Part shown: piece by piece, positions 7,311-13,931 of the stretch
Numbering within the stretch: the first letter of the stretch is position 1
How the letters are laid out: each line of letters opens with the position of its first letter
From: a virus
Length of the DNA stretch: 51,896 nucleotides
Reading direction: 5' to 3' (one strand)
Virus record (IMG/VR): IMGVR_UViG_3300042321_002434
Location: 1-51,896 of that record
The notes under the pieces: generated by a model
Told to the model about the DNA's origin: nothing
The model's database searches: none
Seen by the model: the letters and a program-made list of their open reading frames with translations, nothing else
Translations under genes and position numbers: made by a program

Positions 7311-7339
7311 TACATACCCAACAGATGGGTTTTGGTCAA
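7311..7339 (-). promoter_or_regulatory. Sigma-70 promoter with spacer palindrome (P2), leaderless
   Basis: TTGACC (7339-7334) and TATGTA (7316-7311) with 17-bp spacing. The spacer holds CCCATCTGTTGGG, related to the P1 palindrome. The ATG at 7303 begins 7 nt after the -10. Confidence 0.75.
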
Positions 7340-7383
7340 CCGGTATTTGCAAGGGGGGCGGCAATTTTCCCCCACCCTTGAAA

Positions 7384-7402
7384 CTGTCAATCCTTTCGAC
7401 AG
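7384..7402 (-). promoter_or_regulatory. Dyad element, copy 7
   Basis: The coding strand reads CTGTCGAAAGGATTGACAG. It overlaps the last codons and the TGA stop of the gene at 7387-7560 and lies just upstream of promoter P2. Confidence 0.65.
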
Positions 7403-7560
7403 TTCACCGGAACCTCATGGCCCCACTTGCTCAATGTTTCCGCGGCCAGTTCCGCAGCGCGCCAGCAATCCTCCCGCGTTTTGCCGTCTTCGCCGCAATA
7501 AACGGCCAGCATCACGCGCAGGGCGTAGGCAAGTTCTCTGGTGTGTTCTTCGTGGCTCAT
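7387..7560 (-). CDS. Hypothetical protein downstream of integrase, 57 aa
   Basis: Start ATG at 7560 overlaps the integrase TGA (ATGA), which favours it over the in-frame ATG at 7575. The protein (MSHEEHTRELAYALRVMLAV...) is helical and acidic with two Cys. Its size, acidity and coupling to the integrase would allow a role as excisionase or directionality factor, but these usually carry a basic winged helix that is not evident here. That role is therefore only a possibility. Confidence 0.6.
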   Translation of the reverse strand: MSHEEHTRELAYALRVMLAVYCGEDGKTREDCWRAAELAAETLSKWGHEVPVNCRKD

Positions 7561-8573
7561 ATCTTTTCGGCCCATTGGCGTAGGTCATCGAGGTTTATCC
7601 TCTGGTATATCCGATGGATCGTCTTGCTCGCGTGGTTCACCAGCCGCATCGCCACGGCCATCGGCACGTTGGCCCGCGCCAGCTTGGTAATGAAAGTGAC
7701 GCGAGTGCAGTGGAAGCACAGGTGAGGCATGGCCAAGTCATCGAGGAAAAACCGCCAATCCTTCGAGGGGCAGGGCGGCATGGTCAGGGTCCACCGGTCG
7801 CCAGCGGCCAGCCACGCCTCGAAAGCCGGCCGGAGAGATTTGGGGAGCGGAATCGCGTAAGCCTTCCGGCGCCCGCCTTTGGGCGAAGGGAACAAGATTG
7901 TGCCTTCCTCGAAGTTTATCTGCCGGCGTATCTCGATGCGCGTCTCGCGCAACCGGCATCCGGTCGCCATGGCGATTTGCCATGACCGGCGCATCCAGGG
8001 CGGTGCCGACTCCAGGGCGCGCTCGATCGTGGCGCGCTCGGTTGCTGTGATTTCCGGTTTCTCGTCCGTATCGTCTTTGCGAGGCCGGAAGGCGGCCCAT
8101 GGGTTGCGATCTACCATTTCGCGCAGAGCGGCTTCGGCCAGCACGGTTTTCATGAACTTGGCCTCCATGACCGCTGTGTTGTGGCAAATCGGCTTGCCGG
8201 CATGGCGTTTTTGGGCCTCGCGCCATCGCAAATAGGCTTCCGCGTGTTCGTATCGAAGTGATTGCGGGTGTTTCAGGTCGTGCTCGATCAGGAATTGCAG
8301 AACTCGCCGCCATCGCAGCCGGTAGGCTTCGAGCGTTCGAGGCGCGCGGGCGACTGTTTTGATAAAAGCCGGCACCCAATCCCATCCGGGCGTTGTCGCG
8401 GCGGCCGGCGCCAAATTCTCTTGGCATGTCAGCTTCGCGGCCAAGGCTTGGGCCTTTCGCGTCTCGTCGGGATCGTCGCACCGGTAGCCGGTGGATTTCT
8501 TTTTCCATCGGCCGGCTTCGAGGTAGCTCACATGCCAATAGCTCGAATTGTGGCGACGATGCAGCGAGGCCAT
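7557..8573 (-). CDS. int: Tyrosine recombinase (phage integrase)
   Basis: 338 residues, start ATG at 8573. The N-terminal 60 residues form an arm-binding-type domain (MASLHRRHNSSYWHVSYLE). Residues about 65-160 form a SAM-like core-binding domain. The catalytic domain shows the first Arg in ATGCRLRET (near 205), a beta-hairpin Lys in SPKGGRRK, HCTR near 291, and a distal VNHASKTIHRIYQR containing the second His and the Tyr nucleophile near 323. It would integrate phage DNA through the adjacent tRNA-derived attP at 8636-8691. The direct GTGAGAAA repeats in its upstream region suggest that integrase may also repress its own gene. Confidence 0.93.
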   Translation of the reverse strand: MASLHRRHNSSYWHVSYLEAGRWKKKSTGYRCDDPDETRKAQALAAKLTCQENLAPAAATTPGWDWVPAFIKTVARAPRTLEAYRLRWRRVLQFLIEHDLKHPQSLRYEHAEAYLRWREAQKRHAGKPICHNTAVMEAKFMKTVLAEAALREMVDRNPWAAFRPRKDDTDEKPEITATERATIERALESAPPWMRRSWQIAMATGCRLRETRIEIRRQINFEEGTILFPSPKGGRRKAYAIPLPKSLRPAFEAWLAAGDRWTLTMPPCPSKDWRFFLDDLAMPHLCFHCTRVTFITKLARANVPMAVAMRLVNHASKTIHRIYQRINLDDLRQWAEKI

Positions 8574-8580
8574 TAGGTAT

Positions 8581-8727
8581 GTGAGAAAAGGTGAGAAATG
8601 ACAGTGTAGGATTTTTCATGCTCTACAGAGATGGGTAAGGCCGGGCTCTGCAAAAGCCCTATGCGTCGGTTCGATTCCGACCCTCGCCTCTCTATCAAGT
8701 GAGAAAAGAAACCGCGGAGTGAGAAAA
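8581..8727. other. attP: Attachment-site region with phased arm-type repeats
   Basis: Four direct copies of GTGAGAAA(A/T) begin at 8581, 8591, 8699 and 8719, two on each side of the tRNA-like core. The spacings (10 bp and 20 bp) are whole helical turns, as expected for integrase arm sites on one DNA face. The integrase gene starts 8 bp to the left of the first copy. Confidence 0.75.
8636..8691 (+). other. 3' half of a tRNA-Cys(GCA) gene, candidate attP core
   Basis: The plus strand contains an anticodon stem-loop GGGCT-CTGCAAA-AGCCC (anticodon GCA), a TATGC variable region, a T-arm GTCGG-TTCGATT-CCGAC and the acceptor strand CCTCGCC. No matching 5' acceptor GGCGAGG or D-arm is present upstream, so this is not a complete tRNA. 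Phages often carry such a 3' fragment so that integration restores the host tRNA. Integration into a host tRNA-Cys gene is inferred. Confidence 0.85.
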
Positions 8728-8730
8728 AGG

Positions 8731-9027
8731 TCATTTCGCAGCGGCCCCCATTTCGCGGGCGATTAGGCGAAGCTCCGATGCGGAGAAGCCCAAGCGGGAA
8801 TTGAAGTAAACGCGGCCACCGGCGATGAGATACCGGCGTTTGATGCCAACCCGATAGACCGGCCCGATAGGGTCAGCTTTGCGCTGGCTGGCTTTTACGC
8901 GCTCGATGGTGTCATCCCGGTTGTCGAGATACCACTGGCGCTTGCGCGCGCGCTCACGTTCGAGGTTTTCAGCGTAGTAACGCTGCCAATAAGCGGACCG
9001 GTCGGTCGCCTTCTTTTTCCCCTTCAT
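8731..9027 (-). CDS. Basic hypothetical protein, 98 aa
   Basis: The ATG at 9027 (MKGKKKATDRSAYWQRYY) is chosen over a TTG at 9063. The N-terminal 60 residues are extremely basic and helical (ENLERERARKRQWYLDNRDD), suggesting nucleic-acid binding. The C-terminal part resembles a small beta-hairpin plus helix (GGRVYFNSRLGFSASELRLI). It stops only 4 bp from the right-hand integrase arm repeat, so it may affect attP function, for example as an accessory DNA-bending factor. That is inference. Confidence 0.65.
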   Translation of the reverse strand: MKGKKKATDRSAYWQRYYAENLERERARKRQWYLDNRDDTIERVKASQRKADPIGPVYRVGIKRRYLIAGGRVYFNSRLGFSASELRLIAREMGAAAK

Positions 9028-9057
9028 GGGGAGGAACGTGCGACCGGACCGGTCAGG

Positions 9058-9075
9058 TGTCAAACATTTTGACTA
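9058..9075 (-). promoter_or_regulatory. Intergenic dyad element, copy 8
   Basis: The coding strand reads TAGTCAAAATGTTTGACA, 30 nt upstream of the ATG at 9027. The arms match but the loop is AATGT instead of AAGRA. Confidence 0.6.
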
Positions 9076-9082
9076 TTTTGTT

Positions 9083-9238
9083 TTACACCGCTTTTTTGGG
9101 GCGACCCCCAAGTTTGCCGTTGCGTCGAGCCGCTTCAGCTTTTGCTTGGTTGGTTTTGGAACCGGCTGCGGACATGGCAGCCTTCATAACGCGATTGCGG
9201 GGTATGGTGGCCCCGCATTGGTGACAGGTTAGCTTCAT
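9083..9238 (-). CDS. Small Cys-pair protein, 51 aa
   Basis: The ATG at 9238 (MKLTCHQCGATIPRNR) is preferred to a longer frame start at 9268. A single CxxC pair near the N-terminus, followed by a basic, Ala-rich tail ending GKLGGRPKKAV, suggests a mini zinc-ribbon or AT-hook-like (GRPKK) DNA-binding peptide. One CxxC pair cannot form a full zinc site in a monomer, so dimerisation would be required. Function otherwise unknown. Confidence 0.6.
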   Translation of the reverse strand: MKLTCHQCGATIPRNRVMKAAMSAAGSKTNQAKAEAARRNGKLGGRPKKAV

Positions 9239-9248
9239 GGTTAGTCTC

Positions 9249-9395
9249 TTACTGCTCCTTGGGCACAAAAACCAGCATGATGTCGTGGTGATTGCGCACT
9301 GTGATCTCGAACTCTGTTTTCAAGCCCCACGCTGAATACTCTTGGAGGAAGTTTATCAGGTCCGTGAAGTCTTTGAAGTGGATGCTGCCGGTCAT
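9249..9395 (-). CDS. Small hypothetical protein, 48 aa
   Basis: The ATG at 9395 overlaps the stop of the upstream gene (ATGA) and is preceded by AAGGAGGCGGC. The product (MTGSIHFKDFTDLINFLQEY, ending VPKEQ) has a balanced composition with an amphipathic helix followed by two strands, unlike the Arg/His/Pro-rich readings in the other frames. No family recognised. Support comes from coupling to the neighbour and from composition. Confidence 0.65.
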   Translation of the reverse strand: MTGSIHFKDFTDLINFLQEYSAWGLKTEFEITVRNHHDIMLVFVPKEQ

Positions 9396-9592
9396 GCCGC
9401 CTCCTTTTCGCCGTTGAGTTGCCGGATGTAGTCGGCCGTCGAGGCCACTGCGTCATCCTCTGACAAACCTTCCGCCAGCCGGTCCGCGGCGAACTTGCTG
9501 ACTTTGCCAAGGAGCATGATGCTCACCGGATTGTCGCAGGTGGCTTTGCTGGCCACGCGGTAGGCTGCCGCTTGCGTGTTGTTTTTTTTCAT
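9392..9592 (-). CDS. Hypothetical protein, 66 aa
   Basis: The ATG at 9592 is preceded by AAGGAGGCAGC, which also encodes the end of the upstream gene. The sequence MKKNNTQAAAYRVASKATCD is followed by an acidic helical part (RLAEGLSEDDAVASTADYIR). Ends in EKEAA. It belongs to the run expressed from promoter P3. No function can be assigned. Confidence 0.7.
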   Translation of the reverse strand: MKKNNTQAAAYRVASKATCDNPVSIMLLGKVSKFAADRLAEGLSEDDAVASTADYIRQLNGEKEAA

Positions 9593-9909
9593 GCTGCCTC
9601 CTTCAGTGCGAAGTAGATTTCCATGTTGTGCTTGGTCAGCGGTGCGTAGTGCGAGGCTTGCAGGGCGAACCCGATCATTGCTGACAGGCGACCCACGATG
9701 TAGGCATCGGACTCGGTTTTTTGGAGCCGGCTGATTTGCTGGTTGAACCGCATGCGGAGGTCGTTCGGGTCGGACTCCTCAAAGAGTTGTTCCGACCGCT
9801 CGTATTCCGCCGCGGCATCGTTATCCGCGTCAAACTGGCCGGATTCGTAGGCTTTAAGGCCCGCGAAGCTGCCCGCTTCCGCGACTTCTGCTTTGGTTGG
9901 GTTTCTCAT
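9589..9909 (-). CDS. Hypothetical protein of the MRN leaderless set, 106 aa
   Basis: The ATG at 9909 lies 7 nt after the -10 of promoter P3; the longer frame start at 9945 would lie inside the promoter. The protein opens MRNPTKAEVAEAGSFAGLKA, sharing the MRN start with the genes at 6341 and 7303. It is acidic and helical (DADNDAAAEYERSEQLFEES) and ends LKEAA, encoded by the ribosome-binding site of the next gene. Function unknown. Confidence 0.75.
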   Translation of the reverse strand: MRNPTKAEVAEAGSFAGLKAYESGQFDADNDAAAEYERSEQLFEESDPNDLRMRFNQQISRLQKTESDAYIVGRLSAMIGFALQASHYAPLTKHNMEIYFALKEAA

Positions 9910-9916
9910 ACAACCA

Positions 9917-9945
9917 TATATACCCAACTGTTTGGTTTCCGTCAA
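9917..9945 (-). promoter_or_regulatory. Sigma-70 promoter with spacer palindrome (P3), leaderless
   Basis: TTGACG (9945-9940) and TATATA (9922-9917) with 17-bp spacing. The spacer holds CCAAACAGTTGGG. The ATG at 9909 begins 7 nt after the -10. Confidence 0.8.
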
Positions 9946-9949
9946 CCGG

Positions 9950-10375
9950 TTATTTGAGTTTTTTGCAGAGGTAAACGGAGCCGGAGCCAGCCCACTTCGA
10001 GGCCGGCCAATACAATTTGTATCCGCACCGGATCAGGGAGTTGATCGAGGCGCAGTTCCAAAGGGCGCAGTAAGTGACCACTTCTTTCAGCCCAAGCCGG
10101 CGCGCAGCGCGCTCACGAACCCGGATCAGGCGTTTTTGCAGGCCGCGGCCGCGGTGATTGGGCAAGACTCCGGCGCGGCAGAAGAAGCCGATCCCCTTGT
10201 TTTGCGGGTTCTTGCATGGGCGAAGGCCAGCGTAGGCCACCGGCTTTTTGCCGTGCCAAATGATCCACCAAAGAGAATCGTCGGTATTTACCCGCGTGTC
10301 GGTAGGGAAGCAGATTTCGTCCAGTGCAAGCACGGCCACCGGAACATCAGCCAGGGCGGTGCGGTATCGGCTCAT
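9950..10375 (-). CDS. GNAT-family N-acetyltransferase
   Basis: 141 residues, start ATG at 10375, overlapping the previous stop. The acetyl-CoA binding motif A is clear in AGVLPNHRGRGLQKRLI (about residues 68-84), and the C-terminal fold contains the expected Asn/Ser segment (WNCASINSLIRCGYKLYW). It transfers an acetyl group to an unknown acceptor. Phage GNAT proteins can modify host proteins, phage DNA bases or small toxic compounds. It is the last gene of the replication/recombination run before promoter P3. Confidence 0.85.
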   Translation of the reverse strand: MSRYRTALADVPVAVLALDEICFPTDTRVNTDDSLWWIIWHGKKPVAYAGLRPCKNPQNKGIGFFCRAGVLPNHRGRGLQKRLIRVRERAARRLGLKEVVTYCALWNCASINSLIRCGYKLYWPASKWAGSGSVYLCKKLK

Positions 10376-10647
10376 TTTGCTTTTAGCCGGTAGTGCGGAA
10401 CCGCTCGCGCCCGCTGTTCAAGTTGAATGATGTAGTCTTTGCGTTCCAGCACATCCCTTTTGACCAGCTTGCGAACTCGCTCACTCGTTATGCAAATTGA
10501 TTTGCCCATTTCTTCAGCCAATTCAGACACCGTGAACCAGCCGGCCGGCACATGATCGACCTGCACAGGGCTTTTCTTCAGTTCTTTGCAAATCTCGGTT
10601 AACGAGGATTCGATTTGCTCGGATGTGATCTTGGATTTTTTCTTCAT
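10372..10647 (-). CDS. Winged-helix DNA-binding protein
   Basis: 91 residues from the ATG at 10647 (MKKKSKITSEQIESSL), coupled by ATGA to the phosphoesterase gene. Residues about 35-75 form a helix-turn-helix (GWFTVSELAEEMGKSICITS with a following RVRKLVKRDVLERKDY recognition helix and wing). A regulator of phage transcription or a replication accessory is likely. It is one of two small winged-helix proteins in this run; the other is at 13615-13929. Confidence 0.75.
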   Translation of the reverse strand: MKKKSKITSEQIESSLTEICKELKKSPVQVDHVPAGWFTVSELAEEMGKSICITSERVRKLVKRDVLERKDYIIQLEQRARAVPHYRLKAK

Positions 10648-11465
10648 ATTCGCGTCACTTTTGGGGCCGGTGGGTTGTAATACAGATGATGCGGGGTAGG
10701 CAGTTCGCCTTGCGGCTTCCCGCGCCAATCCAGGATCAAAATGCTCGGCCGCGGAATCGCGTCAGGAACAACCTTGTGGCCGTGTCTTGTGAGAAATTGC
10801 CATCCACCGGTGACGCCGATCAGGCCGGAGCCGTCACTGTAAACGCCTCCGCAATGCCGGTGTGCCCTCAAATACACCTGTGCCACCGGATGGCCGGCGC
10901 GGACGCTGTTCAGGCGGGCGTTGCCCAAGGTGATCGAAAGCGCGGACGCTTCGAGGTAAGCGCGGCTTGTGGCGCCAATATGGTGTGTGATGTCCACTTT
11001 GCACCCATGAACCTCAATCAGCCATTTTTCGCGGGCCACCTCGTCTTTGGCTCCGATCAGCTTGGCCAGATACGTCTCGATGTTGTGCGTATGGCACTCC
11101 GTTCCTTTGGTCACAAAAGTTGCGGCGGCCTTCGAGGTCAGGGGCTTCAATGCCTCGGCGGCCATTGTGCAGTGGTTTTCGATCAATGAGGCCACGACTT
11201 CCGGCGACCGGTGATGGATGCCTTCTGTTGCATCGCCGTTTATCACGACCGCATAGGGATCGCATCCTGCGATAGCTGCCACTTTTCCCAAAGCGTGTTG
11301 CCAGCACTCCCATAGCCATTCCTGATGCTTGTTCTTGCCGAATCCGATGGTATTGCCGGCCAGATTTTCACTGTCCGGCGGCATTAAGCCGACACTCGAA
11401 CCGCAATGCAGGTCCGAACAAACGACAAGGAGGGATGTCTTTCCCTCAGATTTCTTCTTTGACAT
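10644..11465 (-). CDS. Calcineurin-like metallophosphoesterase
   Basis: 273 residues, start ATG at 11465. The metal-binding motifs occur in order: SDLHCGS near residue 17, INGDATEGIHH near 75, TKGTECH near 119, VDITHHIG near 155, and RAHRH near 200. This matches two-metal phosphoesterases such as those that act on nucleotides or DNA ends. In this neighbourhood of recombination enzymes a nuclease or phosphatase role in DNA metabolism is likely. A dyad element lies 33 nt upstream. Confidence 0.85.
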   Translation of the reverse strand: MSKKKSEGKTSLLVVCSDLHCGSSVGLMPPDSENLAGNTIGFGKNKHQEWLWECWQHALGKVAAIAGCDPYAVVINGDATEGIHHRSPEVVASLIENHCTMAAEALKPLTSKAAATFVTKGTECHTHNIETYLAKLIGAKDEVAREKWLIEVHGCKVDITHHIGATSRAYLEASALSITLGNARLNSVRAGHPVAQVYLRAHRHCGGVYSDGSGLIGVTGGWQFLTRHGHKVVPDAIPRPSILILDWRGKPQGELPTPHHLYYNPPAPKVTRI

Positions 11466-11492
11466 AAGGTGCGCGCAAAGTGACCCACTTAT

Positions 11493-11840
11493 TCACACTG
11501 TCAATTCTTTTGACAACTTGGGCCGGCCGCGGGCAATGGCGTTTTGCCGCGGATAGACTCGGCCGCGGGCGCGGTTCTCGGTGTAGCCTACTGCAATCAG
11601 GCCAGCGACCAACTCCTCCGGCGTCACGGCTTCGGCCGTGCCAATGAGGTCATCGAGGTCATTCCACCGGTCCGGCCACATGCGCACCGAAAAGACATCC
11701 CACCAAACTATGGCGGCCACGGCGCCCCGCAGCGGCAGTGGCAATGCCAATATGCGCTCCCTCCACTGGTTGCGGTTGATATGCCGGCTCCATCCAGGCG
11801 CCTCGATAAGATGCTGCGTAGCCCATTCAGTTTTTGCCAT
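11493..11840 (-). CDS. Hypothetical protein, 115 aa
   Basis: Start ATG at 11840. It is rich in Trp and Arg (WATQHLIEAPGWSRHINRNQ, WWDVFSVRMWPDRWND), suggesting a compact helical domain, perhaps nucleic-acid binding. The C-terminal residues LSKELTV are encoded by a dyad element copy, so the element has been absorbed into the end of the gene. No family recognised. It lies between a Cys-pair protein and the phosphoesterase. Confidence 0.75.
   Translation of the reverse strand: MAKTEWATQHLIEAPGWSRHINRNQWRERILALPLPLRGAVAAIVWWDVFSVRMWPDRWNDLDDLIGTAEAVTPEELVAGLIAVGYTENRARGRVYPRQNAIARGRPKLSKELTV
11499..11516 (-). promoter_or_regulatory. Dyad element, copy 9
   Basis: The coding strand reads TTGTCAAAAGAATTGACA, the full consensus. 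It overlaps the last codons of the gene at 11493-11840 and lies 33 nt upstream of the phosphoesterase start. Confidence 0.75.
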
Positions 11841-11842
11841 AA

Positions 11843-12046
11843 TTATTCAAAGACAGTTTCAGGGGGTCGGCTACCAAGCTCCGCGGCCCGCTCCATGACA
11901 GTCCATGGGTTGTCATTCCACCGGTAGGCTTTGCAGATTGGACACACGTTAGTTTCTTTTTTGGCGATACCCCCACAGCCACCGCATATCTTAAACTGCT
12001 CCGGGTGGTTGATGATCCCGCTGGCGATAGCTTCACGATCCATCAT
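11843..12046 (-). CDS. Zinc-ribbon-like hypothetical protein, 67 aa
   Basis: The ATG at 12046 (MMDREAIASGIINHPEQFKI) overlaps the stop of the upstream gene, which favours it over the in-frame ATG at 12094. Two Cys pairs, CGGCGG and CPIC about 16 residues apart, form a four-Cys zinc ribbon near residues 22-40. Zinc ribbons of this sort usually bind nucleic acid or act in protein contacts. It sits in the replication run. Confidence 0.75.
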   Translation of the reverse strand: MMDREAIASGIINHPEQFKICGGCGGIAKKETNVCPICKAYRWNDNPWTVMERAAELGSRPPETVFE

Positions 12047-12240
12047 GTCTTGGGGGGTTTGAGTTGGCCCTTGCTCATCTTGGTCAAATACCATTGGCCG
12101 TCCGGTCCTTTGTAGGGGCGCAGCTTGGCAAAGCGTTTCCCGCGGCTTTTGGCAATGCCGTGTCGGGCCGCCAGCGCGGCAACCAGGGTATCGTAGCCGG
12201 TCTTGTCACCGGCCCTGTTTGTTTGCTGTGATCGGCTCAT
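12043..12240 (-). CDS. Small basic hypothetical protein, 65 aa
   Basis: The ATG at 12240 is formed by the end of a dyad element (TTGACATG), so the AAAGAA of the element lies at ribosome-binding distance. The product MSRSQQTNRAGDKTGYDTLV and a following AALAARHGIAKSRGKRFAKLR helix are strongly basic; the rest is a short beta segment (GPDGQWYLTKM). A small DNA-binding role is possible. No family recognised. Confidence 0.7.
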   Translation of the reverse strand: MSRSQQTNRAGDKTGYDTLVAALAARHGIAKSRGKRFAKLRPYKGPDGQWYLTKMSKGQLKPPKT

Positions 12241-12257
12241 GTCAATTCTTTTGACAA
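12240..12257 (-). promoter_or_regulatory. Dyad element, copy 10, overlapping a start codon
   Basis: Coding strand TTGTCAAAAGAATTGACA, whose final A is the first base of the ATG at 12240. A second small perfect inverted repeat, GCGTAAGGATTACGC, lies directly beside it at 12258-12272, over the stop of the upstream gene. Confidence 0.8.
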
Positions 12258-12266
12258 GCGTAAGGA

Positions 12267-13145
12267 TTACGCCGCCTCCTTTCCTTCGGTCATTTGCGCC
12301 CGCCATCCGTCGATCTTGGCTTTGAGTTCCTTGGCCTGTGCGGCTGGCTCTGGTTTCAATCGGCGGTCCCATGACCCGGGCACCTGTTCCTTGTTCTCTG
12401 GATTCGAGCGGATGCGGTTGAGTTCGGCCTGTGCGGCCTCGATCTTCTGCTTCAGGCTCCAGACACTCGGCGCGCTCGAAGTCCCGCCAGACGCACCGCT
12501 GGACGCAATGGCCTTGCGACTGCGCCAGCCAACGGCATAAGCCGACAGGGCATTACGCCACCGGTCCATGTTCATCGGAACCGCCTCGCCACCGCGGATG
12601 CGGGTCCACCCGCCATCGAAGGTGAAGGGGTTGGCTTCGCACTCGTCAAACCACTTGCGGCATATCTCCTCCTCGATCCCGATCAGCTTGCCGGCCTCGA
12701 TGACTTCTTCCACAGCCGGAGTCTTTACCGCGCCTTGTTGAGTATGTGCTTCTTTCTTCTCTATTCTTCTTTTCTCTGGTAACGATTCGTCCGTTACAGC
12801 GCCGTTACGATGTTTGGCGACTCGCATTGCTGTAAGTCCTCTGTTTTTAGCGGTTTGTCCGTTGTGGCGGGCAAAGTTCGGGAAGGTAAGCGCATGGTCT
12901 TCGCCCTCCAGCCAACCCACTTCACGCATTGCACTGGTGAATCCCGGTGTGGCAGTGAGACGGTCCAGCGTTACGCCTGTAACGCGCACTGCGTTACCAT
13001 CGACGCTATGCTGATCGGCCCAACTCCAGACCTTCCAGAGCCTTCCGACAACATCCAATTCGCCTATTCCAAGCGTGGCGGCCATCTCATACACGGCGGG
13101 GTCCGTGTCGAGCATGCATCTCATCTTTATCCAATCGTTTGCCAT
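12267..13145 (-). CDS. Replisome-organiser-like replication initiation protein
   Basis: 292 residues, start ATG at 13145, preceded by AAAGGAGGCC. The N-terminal 110 residues (MANDWIKMRCMLDTDPAVYE, a GRLWKVWSWADQH helix and VGWLEGEDHALTFPNFARHN) match the winged-helix start of phage replisome organisers and O-like proteins, which bind the phage origin. A linker around residues 125-150 leads to a helical C-terminal part that would recruit a host helicase or its loader. No phage helicase or polymerase is seen, so the phage probably relies on host replication proteins. Ends GKEAA. Confidence 0.8.
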   Translation of the reverse strand: MANDWIKMRCMLDTDPAVYEMAATLGIGELDVVGRLWKVWSWADQHSVDGNAVRVTGVTLDRLTATPGFTSAMREVGWLEGEDHALTFPNFARHNGQTAKNRGLTAMRVAKHRNGAVTDESLPEKRRIEKKEAHTQQGAVKTPAVEEVIEAGKLIGIEEEICRKWFDECEANPFTFDGGWTRIRGGEAVPMNMDRWRNALSAYAVGWRSRKAIASSGASGGTSSAPSVWSLKQKIEAAQAELNRIRSNPENKEQVPGSWDRRLKPEPAAQAKELKAKIDGWRAQMTEGKEAA

Positions 13146-13618
13146 TACTGGCCTCCTTTCATTTGAGCCGATTCCAGTTGCATTTTCGGCTCATCTTCTT
13201 GGTCAATGTCTCGCAGGTGGGCTTGCGCCTCATGCAGTCCGGTGATGAGCCTCCACCGGCCGCCCTGCTTCTCGATGGCGTCCGCGGCCTTTTGCTGGTC
13301 CGGCCGCAGCGCGCGGCTCCAGGGGCACTTCACTTCCCATGCCACATACCGGCCGCGGTAGGGGAACTGGAAGTCGGGGGCGCCCAAGGTGCCGGTGCGG
13401 CGTTTGTGCATGCCGTCCTGATCGTGCCAGAGATCGAGGAGGCGCAGGTAGTTGGCTACCTGCTTCTGAATCTCCTTCTCGTCTTTGACAATGGCCTCGC
13501 CGCGGCACTCCGCGGCCGTCTTGCCGGCCTTGCCAAGCTGCCGGCGGTCCTCGACGGACATCTTGGTAAGGATGTTGTCAGGGAGAACCGGCCCGAAACT
13601 TATCCTACCAACCGTCAT
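13145..13618 (-). CDS. VRR-NUC domain nuclease
   Basis: 157 residues from the ATG at 13618 (MTVGRISFGPVLPDN), which overlaps the stop of the upstream gene. The VRR-NUC core is seen in EIQKQVANYLRLLDLW, GTLGAPDFQFPYRGRYVAWE and the adjacent VKCP, which supply the catalytic Asp, Glu and Lys of the PD-(D/E)XK fold. The end of the core reads GGRWRLITG. Stand-alone VRR-NUC proteins act on branched DNA, so a Holliday-junction or repair nuclease role is likely here. Confidence 0.88.
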   Translation of the reverse strand: MTVGRISFGPVLPDNILTKMSVEDRRQLGKAGKTAAECRGEAIVKDEKEIQKQVANYLRLLDLWHDQDGMHKRRTGTLGAPDFQFPYRGRYVAWEVKCPWSRALRPDQQKAADAIEKQGGRWRLITGLHEAQAHLRDIDQEDEPKMQLESAQMKGGQ

Positions 13619-13929
13619 AGCGCCCTCCAAACGCTCGCGGACATCCCACTGATGTTGCGCCGGCGCTCGCGGGTCTTCTCAACCATGCCTTGGCGCTTCA
13701 GTTCCGAAACGCGCGGCCGGATCGAGAGGATGGATTCGGCAAGCTCCGCGGCCACTTCGTCAGCCGTCATGCCGCCCGGATGAGTCTGCAAAACGCGCAG
13801 CACGGCTTTCTGGAGCCTCGCCGCGTGGATTTTCTTGGCAGCCTCGGCCGATGTGCCTCCGGTTTTGCTGCCGGCCGCCAGCGGGTAGCTGGCGACCGCA
13901 GCCCAAAGAGGAAGTTGAGTAGCTTCCAT
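13615..13929 (-). CDS. Winged-helix protein, 104 aa
   Basis: Start ATG at 13929. After an Ala-rich N-terminus, residues about 48-95 form a winged helix (GGMTADEVAAELAESILSIR, then RVSELKRQGMVEKTRERRR with a basic wing). The arrangement resembles MarR-type and phage regulator folds. It lies between the SSB-like gene and the VRR-NUC gene, 2 bp after the former, suggesting tight co-expression. It may be a regulator or a replication accessory. Confidence 0.75.
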   Translation of the reverse strand: MEATQLPLWAAVASYPLAAGSKTGGTSAEAAKKIHAARLQKAVLRVLQTHPGGMTADEVAAELAESILSIRPRVSELKRQGMVEKTRERRRNISGMSASVWRAL

Positions 13930-13931
13930 GG

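Noticed and set aside
8636-8691. Complete tRNA-Cys gene
   Set aside because: Only the anticodon arm, T-arm and 3' acceptor strand are present; no GGCGAGG 5' strand or D-arm lies upstream, so it was called an attachment core instead.
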